NCBI RefSeq assembly: GCF_033898505.1
Contig: NZ_JAXAFK010000002.1
Span: forward strand, 248,001-312,000
DNA length: 64,000 bases
Source of the DNA: Pectobacterium carotovorum
GTDB lineage: Bacteria > Pseudomonadota > Gammaproteobacteria > Enterobacterales > Enterobacteriaceae
Reading direction: 5' to 3'
Shown here: positions 55,517-64,000 of the stretch, one piece after another
Layout: each line of letters opens with the position of its first letter
How positions within the stretch are numbered: position 1 is the first letter of the stretch
Translations under genes and position numbers: made by a program
The notes under the pieces: model-generated
What the model saw: only the letters and a program-made list of their open reading frames with translations
The model's database searches: none
What the model was told of the DNA's origin: nothing

Positions 55517-56380
55517 TTGGAAAGAAGTGTTACAGCAGGGAAATGGCTGGCTTATTGTCGCTTGATGCGAATTGATAAACCGATAGGTTCTCTGCTGCTG
55601 CTGTGGCCAACGCTATGGGCGCTGTGGCTGGCGGGAGGGGGAGTGCCTGCGCCGTGGACGCTCTTTGTGTTTGTCGCTGGCGTTTTCTTGATGCGTGCGG
55701 CGGGCTGCGTCATCAATGACTATGCCGATCGACATTTTGACGGCCATGTAAAACGTACCGCTTCTCGCCCGTTGCCCAGCGGTGAGGTGAGCGAGCAAGC
55801 TGCCAAAGTGCTGTTTGTCGTGCTGGTCTTGCTGGCGTTCGGCCTGGTGCTGACGCTGAATAAGATGACGATCTGGCTGTCCGTTGCGGGGCTGGGGCTG
55901 GCATGGGTCTATCCGTTTATGAAACGGGTCAGCCATCTTCCTCAGTTTGTGCTGGGTGCGGCATTTGGCTGGTCAATCCCGATGGCGTATGCCGCGGTGA
56001 GTGAAAGCCTGCCGGTGACCTGCTGGATGATGTTTTTGGCGTATATCTGCTGGACGGTCGCCTACGATACCCAATATGCGATGGTAGACCGCGATGATGA
56101 CCTGAAGATCGGTGTGAAATCCACCGCGATATTATTTGGCCGCTTTGACAATATTATCATCGGGTTATTGCAGTTTAGCATGCTGGCGCTGCTGCTGATT
56201 TTAGGAAAGATCAGCGGATTGGGAACCTCCTATTACATTTCGCTGCTGGTGGCGGCTGGGATGTTTGTCTATCAGCAAATACTCACTGCCGGTCGCGAGC
56301 GCGATGCCTGTTTTAAGGCGTTCCACAATAATAAATACGCAGGAATGGCGATATTTATCGGTGTGCTGTTTGGCCTGTAA
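55517..56380 (+). CDS. ubiA: 4-hydroxybenzoate octaprenyltransferase UbiA
   Basis: Integral-membrane prenyltransferase. 287 residues with a rare TTG start at 55517 preceded by GAGGAGATAAATCC; the N-terminus [20 protein letters not shown] aligns with E. coli MEWSLTQNKLLAFHRLMR, supporting this start. The two aspartate-rich motifs are NDYADRHFD near 72 and [12 protein letters not shown] near 190, with about eight transmembrane helices. Ends before a bidirectional terminator shared with plsB. Confidence 0.95.
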   Translation: MERSVTAGKWLAYCRLMRIDKPIGSLLLLWPTLWALWLAGGGVPAPWTLFVFVAGVFLMRAAGCVINDYADRHFDGHVKRTASRPLPSGEVSEQAAKVLFVVLVLLAFGLVLTLNKMTIWLSVAGLGLAWVYPFMKRVSHLPQFVLGAAFGWSIPMAYAAVSESLPVTCWMMFLAYICWTVAYDTQYAMVDRDDDLKIGVKSTAILFGRFDNIIIGLLQFSMLALLLILGKISGLGTSYYISLLVAAGMFVYQQILTAGRERDACFKAFHNNKYAGMAIFIGVLFGL

Positions 56381-56397
56381 GCTTGAGCATCAGAGAT

Positions 56398-56430
56398 AAA
56401 AAAAGCAGCGATTTCTCGCTGCTTTTTTTA
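56398..56430. terminator. bidirectional terminator between ubiA and plsB
   Basis: A-run, AGCAGCGA-TTTC-TCGCTGCT (56404-56423), then seven T. It works on both strands for the convergent genes. Confidence 0.85.
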
Positions 56431-56511
56431 TGGCGGAACATTCAGATGTGTTTGTCATGCTAAACGCGCCTGCGGTTTGATGGCGGCGTGTCGTCCGCCA
56501 TTTCCCGCTGG

Positions 56512-58980
56512 CTACTCCTGCATCGTCTCTTCCACTGCCTGACTATCGGCTTCCATTTCAGTAGATGAGCTGGCGCTTTCAATGGTCAACCGAACTTCCG
56601 GGGTGATCAGATCGCCGAGAATGTTGTAGATCGCCACGATATCGCCTTGCGCAGCTTCCGCGCTGTCGGTGATATACCCTTCTGTCCGTAAGGTAGCGAC
56701 CAGCGTTGAGAACACAGCTTTATCAAAGAACTCTGGAGCGTTGATACCGTGCAGGACGGACAGGCGTTGTGCCATGTTCCGGCTTTCCTTCTCCAGCGTT
56801 CCGCGGTTGATTTCCGGATTCGCACACAGCAACGACAGCGTAATCGCATAGCGTTGCAGCGTTTCACGCACGCCAGCTGACAGCAATTGCAGCGTACGGA
56901 TACGTGGCGGGTTGATAGCCAGTTCACCGTCACGGCTGCACAGCAGTTGCTGTTGAATCAGTTCGTTAGCCAACGTTTCCAGCACGCCCGGTAACTGCTC
57001 TTTGGAATAATGCAGGAACAGCTCGGATTGCAGCAGCGGATAAATCAGCGCGATCTGTCGCACGACTTCGGCAAGCGTAATCCGGCGGTGGTGGATGACG
57101 ATGCTGGCGATCAGCGACGGTAAGACCAACAGATGCTGGATGTTATTGCGATAGTACGTCATCAGAACGGCCTGCTCGCGCGGCAGAATGATGATATCGC
57201 CAATGCTGTCCTTCTCGACTTCGAACTTGTTCATGCTCAGCGCATGTTCCAACAGTTCATCCGCTGTCTTTTTCGGAACCGTAATATCTTTGTGGTAAGG
57301 AACCTGGCGCAGCAGTTGCAGATAGCAATCCAGCTGTTCTTGCATTTGCTCGCGTGTCAGTGAGCGCTGGCGCGATGCCAGCAAGGCTGTAGAACACAGG
57401 TTCATTGCGTTTGCTGCCGCAGAATTATTGATGCGCACCATGATATCCATAGAGATATCCTGCACCGTCGGCGTTAGCCAGCTTGGGCGCTGTGCTTCAA
57501 TAGGATCAATCGCGTCACGCCATTGCGGAACATGCTGGTTCAGGTAGGTTGTCAGCGGGAGCGGTTCGCCAAAGTTCACATACCCCTGGCCGAGATTACG
57601 CAGTTTGCGCAAACCGCGCACCATCTGCATAAAGCCTTCTTTTTCCTTCACCGCACCGCGCAGCTCTTTCGCATAGGTGCCGACTTCCATCACATGCTCG
57701 TAGCCGACATAAATCGGCACCAGCGTGATAGGACGCGTACCGCCTCTGAGCATGGCCTGAATGGTCATGGCCAGTGTACCGGTTTTGGGTTCCAACAGAC
57801 GACCCGTGCGCGAACGCCCGCCTTCCATGAAGTATTCCACCGAATAGCCGCGGGCAAACAGTTCACCCAGATATTCACGGAAAATCGTGGAATACAGCTT
57901 GTTGCCTTTGAAGGTACGGCGAATAAAGAAAGCGCCAAGACGGCGGAAGATCGGGCCTGCCGGCCAGAAATTCAGGTTGATACCGGCGGCGATGTGCGGC
58001 GGCACTAAGCCCTGATGGTACAGGACATAGGACAGCAGCAAATAGTCCATATGGCTGCGGTGGCAGGGCACATAGACAATGCCGTGACCATCCTGCGCCA
58101 ACTGACGAACGCGTTCGGCGTTATGGACGTTGATCCCTTGATAAAGGCGGTTCCACGTCCAGCTTAAGACGCGATCCGACAGACGCACGGCTTCGTAGGA
58201 GAAGTCGGCGGCGATTTCTTCCATCAGCGCAATCGCGTTCTGCTGCGCTTTCTCAGTAGAAATCTTCTTACTGCGCGCCTCATCGTCTACGGCTTTCTTG
58301 ATTGCTTTGGAATCCAGCAGCTTATTAAACAGCTCCTGACGTACCGGCAAACGCGGGCCAACCGCCGCCAAACGCTGGCGGGAGAAGTGCATACGCGCGA
58401 CGCGCGCCAGTTTGTGGGCTATGGTTTTGTCAGTACCATGTTCGGTCGCCATATAGCGCAGCGACACCGGGCTGGAGAAGCGGACAAAGCTGTCTCGGCC
58501 TAGCCACAGGACGGCGAAGAATTTCTCAATGCCGTTGAGCAAGCGCAGGTGTGGTGCGGCCTGAGCGTGGCTTTCCCGACCCGGAGAACGCCCAAACATT
58601 ACAGAAACCGGCACCATCTGTACGTCTAAATCTGGATTAGCGCGATGCAAATCCAGATAGTCGTGGAACAGCTTGACGGATTTCTGCTTGGGAACGTAAT
58701 AGCGAAAGACGCGCGGCCCGTCATTAATAAAGACGTGGCTGGGGAGTTCGACGCCGTTGAATTCGAACGACTGCGAGGGATCGGGTAACCCCAATGCCAG
58801 GCACTTCGCACGTAGCGTCAAGAGATCTGCCTGAGAGTTATAAGGCAGAACATAGAGTATAGGACGTGAGGGATCTAACCCTAGCTCGACCACGGGATCT
58901 GCGGGAATAACTTTGCTTTTAACCAGCAGTTTTAGTGGGAGATTCAATAGTTTATAGTAAATTTTACGCCAACCTGACAT
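56512..58980 (-). CDS. plsB: glycerol-3-phosphate O-acyltransferase PlsB
   Basis: Membrane enzyme making lysophosphatidate, the first step of phospholipid synthesis. 822 residues from the ATG at 58980 ([20 protein letters not shown]), matching the E. coli start; the open frame extends to 59058 without support. Acyltransferase motif I is [13 protein letters not shown] near 305, motif [17 protein letters not shown] near 382. Divergent from dgkA, as in E. coli. Confidence 0.96.
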   Translation of the reverse strand: MSGWRKIYYKLLNLPLKLLVKSKVIPADPVVELGLDPSRPILYVLPYNSQADLLTLRAKCLALGLPDPSQSFEFNGVELPSHVFINDGPRVFRYYVPKQKSVKLFHDYLDLHRANPDLDVQMVPVSVMFGRSPGRESHAQAAPHLRLLNGIEKFFAVLWLGRDSFVRFSSPVSLRYMATEHGTDKTIAHKLARVARMHFSRQRLAAVGPRLPVRQELFNKLLDSKAIKKAVDDEARSKKISTEKAQQNAIALMEEIAADFSYEAVRLSDRVLSWTWNRLYQGINVHNAERVRQLAQDGHGIVYVPCHRSHMDYLLLSYVLYHQGLVPPHIAAGINLNFWPAGPIFRRLGAFFIRRTFKGNKLYSTIFREYLGELFARGYSVEYFMEGGRSRTGRLLEPKTGTLAMTIQAMLRGGTRPITLVPIYVGYEHVMEVGTYAKELRGAVKEKEGFMQMVRGLRKLRNLGQGYVNFGEPLPLTTYLNQHVPQWRDAIDPIEAQRPSWLTPTVQDISMDIMVRINNSAAANAMNLCSTALLASRQRSLTREQMQEQLDCYLQLLRQVPYHKDITVPKKTADELLEHALSMNKFEVEKDSIGDIIILPREQAVLMTYYRNNIQHLLVLPSLIASIVIHHRRITLAEVVRQIALIYPLLQSELFLHYSKEQLPGVLETLANELIQQQLLCSRDGELAINPPRIRTLQLLSAGVRETLQRYAITLSLLCANPEINRGTLEKESRNMAQRLSVLHGINAPEFFDKAVFSTLVATLRTEGYITDSAEAAQGDIVAIYNILGDLITPEVRLTIESASSSTEMEADSQAVEETMQE

Positions 58981-59107
58981 AACAACTTGGAGCCTCTTGT
59001 TAGCAATGCGCCGCAAGGATACCAGAAACTGCGCCGGAGATCTGTGGTGATGAGACAACGTAGGTGCGTTAAAATGCGAACTATTTTGCGTAAATAATGG
59101 AGGATAA

Positions 59108-59473
59108 ATGAATAAAGCAACGGGGATGACCCGGATTATTAAGGCGACCGGTTATTCCCTTAAGGGGCTAAAGCAGGCGTGGCAGCATGAGGCGGCGTTT
59201 CGTCAGGAAACAATACTGACGATTGTCGGCGTGATTATTGCGTGTTTGCTGCCAGTTACGCTGGTCGAAAAACTGCTGCTGATCGGGTCTGTCGTATTGA
59301 TTATGCTTTTTGAGTTGGCTAATAGCGCGATTGAAGCAGTTGTCGATCGTATTGGCCCTGAGCATCACGAATTATCCGGAAGGGCGAAAGATATCGGCTC
59401 GGCGGCTGTTTTTGTTGCCATCGTGTTAGCCGCTGTCGTGTGGGGCAGCATCCTCTGGCAACATTTTGCCTGA
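59108..59473 (+). CDS. dgkA: diacylglycerol kinase DgkA
   Basis: Small trimeric membrane kinase recycling diacylglycerol to phosphatidate. 121 residues, three transmembrane helices. Signature [27 protein letters not shown] begins at about residue 69, its first 20 residues holding the conserved Glu-Asn-Glu-Asp set. ATG at 59108 follows TGGAGG. Followed by lexA after 110 bp. Confidence 0.96.
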   Translation: MNKATGMTRIIKATGYSLKGLKQAWQHEAAFRQETILTIVGVIIACLLPVTLVEKLLLIGSVVLIMLFELANSAIEAVVDRIGPEHHELSGRAKDIGSAAVFVAIVLAAVVWGSILWQHFA

Positions 59474-59538
59474 CGGTACGCATAAATGAATAAAAGTCAG
59501 AGGCTTTGCCGATATCTCCATTCCCAATTGTGGCTTAC

Positions 59539-59575
59539 CTGTATATACTCACAGCAAGACTGTATAAACAACCAG
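59539..59575 (+). promoter_or_regulatory. two LexA (SOS) boxes upstream of lexA
   Basis: CTGTATATACTCACAG (59539-59554) and CTGTATAAACAACCAG (59560-59575), both CTGT-N8-ACAG type; the second has CCAG at its right end. The tandem layout 8 bp before the lexA start is that of E. coli and gives autoregulation. Confidence 0.93.
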
Positions 59576-59583
59576 GGGGCGGA

Positions 59584-60192
59584 ATGAAAGTATTAACAGC
59601 AAGGCAGCAGCAGGTTTATGACCTGATCCGCGATCATATTGCGCAGACCGGAATGCCGCCAACGCGCGCGGAAATTGCTCAACAGCTGGGGTTTCGCTCT
59701 CCCAATGCGGCTGAAGAACATCTGAAAGCGCTGGCGCGTAAAGGTGTGATTGAAATTGTATCGGGTGCTTCTCGCGGTATTCGTCTGCTGATGGAAGAAG
59801 AGACGGGTATTCCTCTGGTTGGTCGCGTGGCTGCAGGTGAGCCTCTGCTGGCGCAGGAACATATCGAATGTCACTATCAGGTTGACCCAGCCATGTTCAA
59901 ACCCAGCGCTGACTTTTTGCTGCGGGTGAGCGGTATGTCGATGAAAGATATTGGTATTATGGATGGCGATTTACTGGCCGTGCATAAAACAGAAGATGTA
60001 CGCAACGGTCAGATTGTCGTCGCACGTATTGATGATGAAGTGACGGTGAAGCGCCTGAAAAAGCAGGGCAATACAGTGCATCTTCTCGCGGAAAACGAAG
60101 AGTTTGCCCCCATTGTTGTCGACCTGCGTCAACAAAGCTTTTCGATAGAAGGCTTAGCGGTTGGCGTCATTCGTAACAGTGACTGGAGCTAA
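59584..60192 (+). CDS. lexA: SOS repressor LexA
   Basis: 202 residues, the E. coli length, starting [20 protein letters not shown] at the ATG at 59584. N-terminal winged helix ([20 protein letters not shown] near 28-47), self-cleavage site Ala-Gly in RVAAGEP near 84, catalytic Ser in SGMSMKD near 119 and Lys in VTVKRLKK near 156. Followed by a terminator. In E. coli dinF comes next in the same operon; here it is absent. Confidence 0.97.
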   Translation: MKVLTARQQQVYDLIRDHIAQTGMPPTRAEIAQQLGFRSPNAAEEHLKALARKGVIEIVSGASRGIRLLMEEETGIPLVGRVAAGEPLLAQEHIECHYQVDPAMFKPSADFLLRVSGMSMKDIGIMDGDLLAVHKTEDVRNGQIVVARIDDEVTVKRLKKQGNTVHLLAENEEFAPIVVDLRQQSFSIEGLAVGVIRNSDWS

Positions 60193-60203
60193 CGATTCAC
60201 CGA

Positions 60204-60240
60204 GATGCACTGCTCGTCTGTTTGAGTCAGTGCATCATCC
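60204..60240 (+). terminator. lexA terminator
   Basis: GATGCACTG (60204-60212) pairs with CAGTGCATC (60228-60236), followed by ATCCTCTTTG. Ends the lexA transcript 12 bp after its stop. Confidence 0.65.
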
Positions 60241-60690
60241 TCTTTGTGTTAATTGCTTCATGTGCTAGTCACTTTATGTGTGGGTTGCCCCCGTGTGTTA
60301 ATCTGCTGGCTGTATATATTTCGTTACATTTAGCGTGCGTTTTCTGCGATTCCTCTTACCACCTGTTTTTCCTCTGCTTTTGCGGTGATTTTCTCTTTCT
60401 TAACGTCTTGCCCAGTTACTGATTCCTGGTTTTTCATTTTAAGTGAAATATTCGGCTATAATTTTTATCAAGGTAAGCATTTTAATCTTGATTTGGTCGT
60501 TTGGTGATTGATTACCAGCCATCACATTTAGGTTAGCCCGGCAGTCAAGGGAGACAGTGGCGAAGAACACCGTGATGGTTCACACCATGATGACGCTGCT
60601 TACTGAATAGACCGATTTATCTGACACTGACGCCTACGTCGGTAGTCATGATTCATTTATGCGCAATACACCTAAGGTATGGAGATTCTT
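60241..60690. other. lexA-yjbJ spacer without a gene (dinF position)
   Basis: 450 bp. It is T-rich in the first half, and the only open frame (60222-60422) reads as a low-complexity Cys/Leu/Phe string without a ribosome site. No trace of dinF, a 450-residue MATE transporter, is visible. The right end is presumably the yjbJ promoter. Confidence 0.5.
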
Positions 60691-60900
60691 ATGAATAAAG
60701 ACCAAGCCAGCGGTAACTGGAAACAGTTTAAAGGTAAAGCGAAAGAGCAATGGGGTAAATTAACGGATGACGATCTGACGGTCATCGAAGGTAAGCGTGA
60801 CCAACTGGTAGGGAGAATCCAGGAGCGTTACGGGTACGCAAAAGAAGCGGCAGAGAAAGAAGTGAAGCACTGGGAAGAGCACCACAAATATCACTGGTAG
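60691..60900 (+). CDS. yjbJ: CsbD-family stress protein YjbJ
   Basis: 69 residues, MNKDQASGNWKQFKGKAKEQ at the start, then LTDDDLTVIEGKRDQLVG and QERYGYAKEAAEKEV: nearly the E. coli YjbJ sequence as I recall it. Highly charged, predicted helical. The ATG at 60691 aligns with E. coli; an in-frame ATG at 60679 lacks support. Stress-induced family of unknown mechanism. A paralogue lies at 12533. Confidence 0.95.
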   Translation: MNKDQASGNWKQFKGKAKEQWGKLTDDDLTVIEGKRDQLVGRIQERYGYAKEAAEKEVKHWEEHHKYHW

Positions 60901-60928
60901 TGAACGCGATAGCTCTTCGCTGAAAGGA

Positions 60929-60956
60929 CGATAGCCCTCGGGGCTATCGTTTTTTA
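60929..60956. terminator. terminator between yjbJ and zur
   Basis: CGATAGCC-CTCGG-GGCTATCG followed by six T and A. Terminates yjbJ; convergent zur ends just beyond. Confidence 0.8.
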
Positions 60957-60963
60957 ATAGAGA

Positions 60964-61473
60964 TTAACGCTTTTTAATCGGAACCGTATGGTCGTGATCG
61001 CAATGATCCGGCTGATTGCACGATGCCACTTCCTGACAGCCACCACACAGCCCGTGAGCTTCCACAACGCTGTGGCGTAGCGTAAATCCTGACTGCTGTG
61101 CCAGACTACGCAGCGTTTCTTCTACACCTTCGGTTTGACGTTCTGTAACCTGTCCGCAGCGATCGCAGATGAACAGAGCTGACGTATGGCTGTGGTCTTC
61201 GATATGGTGACACAGCACGTAGCTGTTGTTTGACTCGACGCGATGAATGAAGCCTTGTTCCAGCAGAAAATCCAGTGCGCGATAGACGGTCGGCGGTTTC
61301 GCCTGAGGTTCGGAAACGCGCAGCAGATCCAGCAGGTCATAAGCGCTGATAGCACCGGACTGCTGTGCCATTAGGCGTAAAACCTCTAACCGCTGCGGCG
61401 TGAGACGCACAGCGCGCTGCTGACAAATCTGTTCAGCCTGGGCAAGAAGTTTGTCCTGTTTGGTTGAATCCAT
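60964..61473 (-). CDS. zur: zinc uptake regulator Zur
   Basis: Fur-family zinc-sensing repressor. 169 residues from the ATG at 61473 (MDSTKQDKLLAQAEQICQQR); an in-frame ATG at 61479 is a near alternative, closer to AGGGTGAT. Winged-helix stretch RLTPQRLEVLRLMAQ and AKPPTVYRALDFLLEQGF; zinc cysteines CDRCG near 102 and CGGCQEVASC near 143; His-rich tail DHCDHDH. Convergent with yjbJ, as in E. coli. Confidence 0.94.
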   Translation of the reverse strand: MDSTKQDKLLAQAEQICQQRAVRLTPQRLEVLRLMAQQSGAISAYDLLDLLRVSEPQAKPPTVYRALDFLLEQGFIHRVESNNSYVLCHHIEDHSHTSALFICDRCGQVTERQTEGVEETLRSLAQQSGFTLRHSVVEAHGLCGGCQEVASCNQPDHCDHDHTVPIKKR

Positions 61474-61594
61474 TGTCATATCACCCTGACGCATTGAGGA
61501 ACAAGACGGATATCTTACCACGACTGAATAAAAACGCCGAACTGGCGGCGTTTTCCTGCAAAAACCACTTCCTGTAAAAACAACGGACAGAACG

Positions 61595-62293
61595 CTACAC
61601 GACCAGGTCGATGAGCAGCGCTCGCAAAGGTGCTTCTGCCTGTAGCGTCAACGCTGCTTCTTCTTTAATAAAGGCACCGTCGCCGCAGTGTAGGGCTTCA
61701 CTGTGCTGACCGCCTTTTACCACCATTGAACCGTGGATCAACTGGAGGTATGCCTGATTGCCCTGTAGTGCGATCGTGCTTTGCTCATTCTGCTGGAGAT
61801 CGACATGATGGATCCAAACCTGCTGGCGTAGTTGCAGGCTGGTCTGTTCACCTTCCGGCGAGGCAAGCAGAGTATGGCTTGATGGATCTAATTCCATGCG
61901 CTGTAACGGGCTGTTCTCTCGGGTCTGGCAGGCGTTCAGCCATAGTTGCAGCCTCGTCAGTGGCTTACTGGCGTTGGTATTATGTTCGCTATAGCTGACG
62001 TTTGGCTGAGTGGCGAGCAACAGCACATCTCCGGCTTTGGCCTGAATGTGGCAACCGTTGCTGTCGCGGTATTCTGCCTCACCCTGAAGAATAATATTCA
62101 GGATATCAACCCGTGGGTAGGTTCGCGGCTGGAATGATGCCCCCGGCGCCAATACTTCCTGATTGAGCACGCGCAGAGAGGCGTAGCCCAGCAGCTGTGG
62201 GTCAAAATAGTGACCAAAAGAGAATGTATAGCGTGCCTGCAACCAGCCATAGTCGGCCTGGCCGCATTGCCCCGCTGCTCTTCGTGTGATCAT
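61595..62293 (-). CDS. yhaK: pirin-like bicupin protein YhaK
   Basis: 232 residues. Cupin core of the pirin/YhaK type: FSFGHYFDPQLLGYASLRVL near 25-44, PRVDILNIILQGEAEYRDS near 60 where the canonical metal-binding HPH is only partly kept, and a second cupin half with HGSMVVKGGQ. E. coli YhaK has been reported as a redox-responsive cytosolic protein. It is divergent from yhaJ, as in E. coli, and is the likely target of that regulator. Confidence 0.9.
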   Translation of the reverse strand: MITRRAAGQCGQADYGWLQARYTFSFGHYFDPQLLGYASLRVLNQEVLAPGASFQPRTYPRVDILNIILQGEAEYRDSNGCHIQAKAGDVLLLATQPNVSYSEHNTNASKPLTRLQLWLNACQTRENSPLQRMELDPSSHTLLASPEGEQTSLQLRQQVWIHHVDLQQNEQSTIALQGNQAYLQLIHGSMVVKGGQHSEALHCGDGAFIKEEAALTLQAEAPLRALLIDLVV

Positions 62294-62406
62294 AATCTTT
62301 ATCCCCCCAGATAATTATTTCTTAAACCGATAGTAATTGTGTGGACGTTGGATTGTTAGCTAGTTAATCTGGTGGGTATATTCAAAATTCCTGAATGAGT
62401 ACGAAG

Positions 62407-63303
62407 ATGGCGAAAGAACGAGCATTGACGCTGGAAGCCTTGAGGGTTATGGATGCGATCGATCGTCGTGGCAGCTTTGCCGCTGCGGCAGACGAACTGG
62501 GTAGAGTGCCTTCGGCGCTGAGCTATACCATGCAGAAACTGGAAGAAGAGTTGGATGTGGTGTTGTTCGATCGTTCCGGACATCGTACTAAATTCACGAA
62601 TGTCGGGCGCATGCTACTGGAACGTGGGCGTATCCTGCTGGAAGCCGCGGATAAGCTCACTACGGATGCGGAAGCACTGGCACGCGGCTGGGAAACGCAC
62701 CTGACGATTGTGACGGAAGCGCTTATTCCGACTCAGCGACTTTTTCCCTTAATCGATAAGCTGGCGCTCAAAGCGAATACGCAGGTGTCGATTCTGACGG
62801 AAGTGCTGGCGGGTGCGTGGGAGCGTCTTGAGCAAGGGCGTGCCGATATCGTGATTGCGCCGGACATGCATTTTCGCGCCTCTTCAGAAATGAATACCCG
62901 CAAGCTGTACACGATGAATAACGTCTATGTCGCCAGCCCAGAGCACCCGATTCATCAGGAACCTGAACCGCTGTCGGATGCGACCCGGGTGAAATACCGT
63001 GGAATTGCGGTGGCGGACACGGCGCGTGAGCGCCCGGTTCTGACCGTGCAACTGTTGGATAAACAGCAGCGTCTGACGGTGAGCTCGCTGGATGATAAGC
63101 GGCGTGCGCTGCTGGCGGGATTAGGTGTTGCGACCATGCCTTATCCAATGGTTGCACAAGATATTGCCGAAGGGCGTTTACTGGTGATTGGTCCGGAGCA
63201 TCAGATGGAAAGCCAGATTATTATGGCATGGCGGCGAGACAGCATGGGCGAGGCGAAATCCTGGTTCCTGCGTGAAATTCCGAAGTTGCTGAACCAGCCC
63301 TAA
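62407..63303 (+). CDS. yhaJ: LysR-family regulator YhaJ
   Basis: 298 residues from the ATG at 62407 (MAKERALTLEALRVMDAIDR), matching the E. coli start; an ATG at 62395 would add four residues, and neither has a strong ribosome site. N-terminal HTH (GSFAAAADELGRVPSALSYT near 22-41), highly conserved effector domain with WETHLTIVTEALIP and AWERLEQGRADIVIAPDMHF. E. coli YhaJ responds to aromatic compounds and controls yqjF and virulence genes. It lies between yhaK (divergent) and yqjG (convergent). Confidence 0.94.
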   Translation: MAKERALTLEALRVMDAIDRRGSFAAAADELGRVPSALSYTMQKLEEELDVVLFDRSGHRTKFTNVGRMLLERGRILLEAADKLTTDAEALARGWETHLTIVTEALIPTQRLFPLIDKLALKANTQVSILTEVLAGAWERLEQGRADIVIAPDMHFRASSEMNTRKLYTMNNVYVASPEHPIHQEPEPLSDATRVKYRGIAVADTARERPVLTVQLLDKQQRLTVSSLDDKRRALLAGLGVATMPYPMVAQDIAEGRLLVIGPEHQMESQIIMAWRRDSMGEAKSWFLREIPKLLNQP

Positions 63304-63319
63304 ATCCCGCGCTTTTTGC

Positions 63320-63344
63320 GGCAAGGTGTGGGCCACACCTTGCC
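63320..63344. terminator. hairpin between yhaJ and yqjG
   Basis: GGCAAGGTGTG-GGC-CACACCTTGCC, an 11-bp perfect stem with a 3-base loop, between convergent stops (63303 and 63374). No U-tract. Confidence 0.6.
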
Positions 63345-63373
63345 GTGCACTTCATTACTAATCGACAAACGCC

Positions 63374-64000
63374 TCAGTATAAACTGACAAACGTCTTATC
63401 ACGCTGATGAGGCTGGTTCAGATCCTGCTCTGGACCCAGCGAAATCACGCCATGCGGATTAATGGTGCCGTGGCTACGATAGTAGTGGTGACGAATGTGT
63501 GCCATATCGACGGTATCGGCGATGCCGGGCATCTGATAAATATCACGCAGAAAACCGAACAGGTTTGGATAATCACTCAGACGATATTTATCGCATTTAA
63601 AATGCGTGTGATAGACCGGATCGAAACGGATCAGCGTCGTCCACAGCCGCAGATCGGCTTCGGTTAACTGCTCACCGGTGAGATAGCGCTGTTTTGCCAG
63701 TATGGCTTCCAGATCGGATAACGCGGCGAAAACGGTCGTCGCGGATTCATCATAGGCTGACTGACTCGTTGCAAAACCGGCTTTGTAAACGCCGTTGTTG
63801 ACCTTGTCGTAAATCCAGCCGTTCAATTCATCAATCTGAGTGCGTAGCGCTTCTGGATAGTAATCTCCCGCCGTGGCTCCTACGCCGTCAAAAGCGCTGT
63901 TCAGCATACGGATGATATCGGCGGATTCGTTACTGACGATGGTGTGCTGCTCGGTGTCCCACAGGACGGGCACGGTCACCCGACCGCTGTAGTCCGGTTT
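63374..64000 (-). CDS. yqjG: glutathionyl-hydroquinone reductase YqjG (N-terminus cut by window edge)
   Basis: Xi-class glutathione transferase that reduces glutathionyl-hydroquinones. The reverse frame is open from the window edge, reading PDYSGRVTVPVLWDTEQHTI and then SNESADIIRML (the glutathione gamma-Glu site). The C-terminal domain has WIYDKVNNGVYKAGFATSQ, the Tyr-containing motif of the family, and TEADLRLWTTLIRFDPVYHT. About 208 of the usual 328 residues are visible; the catalytic Cys is outside. Some internal Met codons would give shorter frames but are not starts. Confidence 0.93.
   Translation of the reverse strand, partial: KPDYSGRVTVPVLWDTEQHTIVSNESADIIRMLNSAFDGVGATAGDYYPEALRTQIDELNGWIYDKVNNGVYKAGFATSQSAYDESATTVFAALSDLEAILAKQRYLTGEQLTEADLRLWTTLIRFDPVYHTHFKCDKYRLSDYPNLFGFLRDIYQMPGIADTVDMAHIRHHYYRSHGTINPHGVISLGPEQDLNQPHQRDKTFVSLY

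Noticed and set aside
60222..60422. 66-residue open frame after lexA, possible dinF fragment or small protein.
   Set aside because: It overlaps the lexA terminator, has no ribosome site, and its Cys/Leu/Phe-rich sequence does not resemble MATE transporters.

Overview
The window looks like chromosomal DNA of a soft-rot enterobacterium, most likely Pectobacterium. The conserved proteins (RadA, PrfC, GroEL, PlsB, LexA, YhaJ) are close to their E. coli counterparts as I recall them. Many gene neighbourhoods are enterobacterial: zapA-ssrS-fau, serB-radA-nadR, pheU-yjdC-dsbD-cutA-dcuA-aspA-fxsA-groSL, ubiCA-plsB-dgkA-lexA-yjbJ-zur and yhaJ/yhaK/yqjG. The genus call is inference from gene content; no database search was possible.

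Layout. 1-15.3 kb is mostly core: pepP (cut by the window edge), ygfB, zapA, 6S RNA, fau, nadR, radA, serB, smp, an unrecognised 306-residue protein, prfC, osmY, ytjA, a CsbD-like gene, yjjV and a nucleoside transporter. 15.3-35.9 kb is a catecholate siderophore locus. It holds an EntD-type phosphopantetheinyl transferase, then a TonB-dependent receptor and an MFS exporter on the minus strand. Across a 330-bp region with two Fur boxes, a seven-gene plus-strand operon runs entC-entE-entB-NRPS1-entA-NRPS2-NRPS3. 36-41.8 kb holds a DUF4034-like protein, a phosphonate-operon remnant (phnM scar, phnN, phnP), a DUF2798 protein and a LysR regulator. 42.1-45.4 kb is a small mobile-element remnant abutting tRNA-Phe: an AbiE toxin-antitoxin pair, a leader resembling the C4 antisense RNA of P1/P4-type phages, two small genes, and tandem copies of the tRNA-Phe 3' end. 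45.5-64 kb is core again, ending in yqjG, cut by the window edge.

How the siderophore genes fit together. EntC, EntB and EntA make 2,3-dihydroxybenzoate (DHB). EntE activates it and loads it on the EntB carrier domain. NRPS1 (C-A-PCP) adds a first amino acid. NRPS2 (TubC-type docking domain-C-A-PCP-E-C-PCP) adds a second, probably epimerised to D. Its last C-PCP half-module has no A domain. NRPS3, the last gene, is an A domain fused to only the C-terminal lobe of a condensation domain, with a glycine-like pocket; it probably charges the terminal PCP in trans. No thioesterase, MbtH protein, esterase or ABC importer is in the window. The expected product is an assembly of DHB, a probably basic residue, a D-residue and Gly, not enterobactin or the DHB-Lys-Ser compound chrysobactin. 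This split-module, thioesterase-less line is the most interesting system here. The C4-like RNA switch with its tRNA-Phe repeat array comes second.
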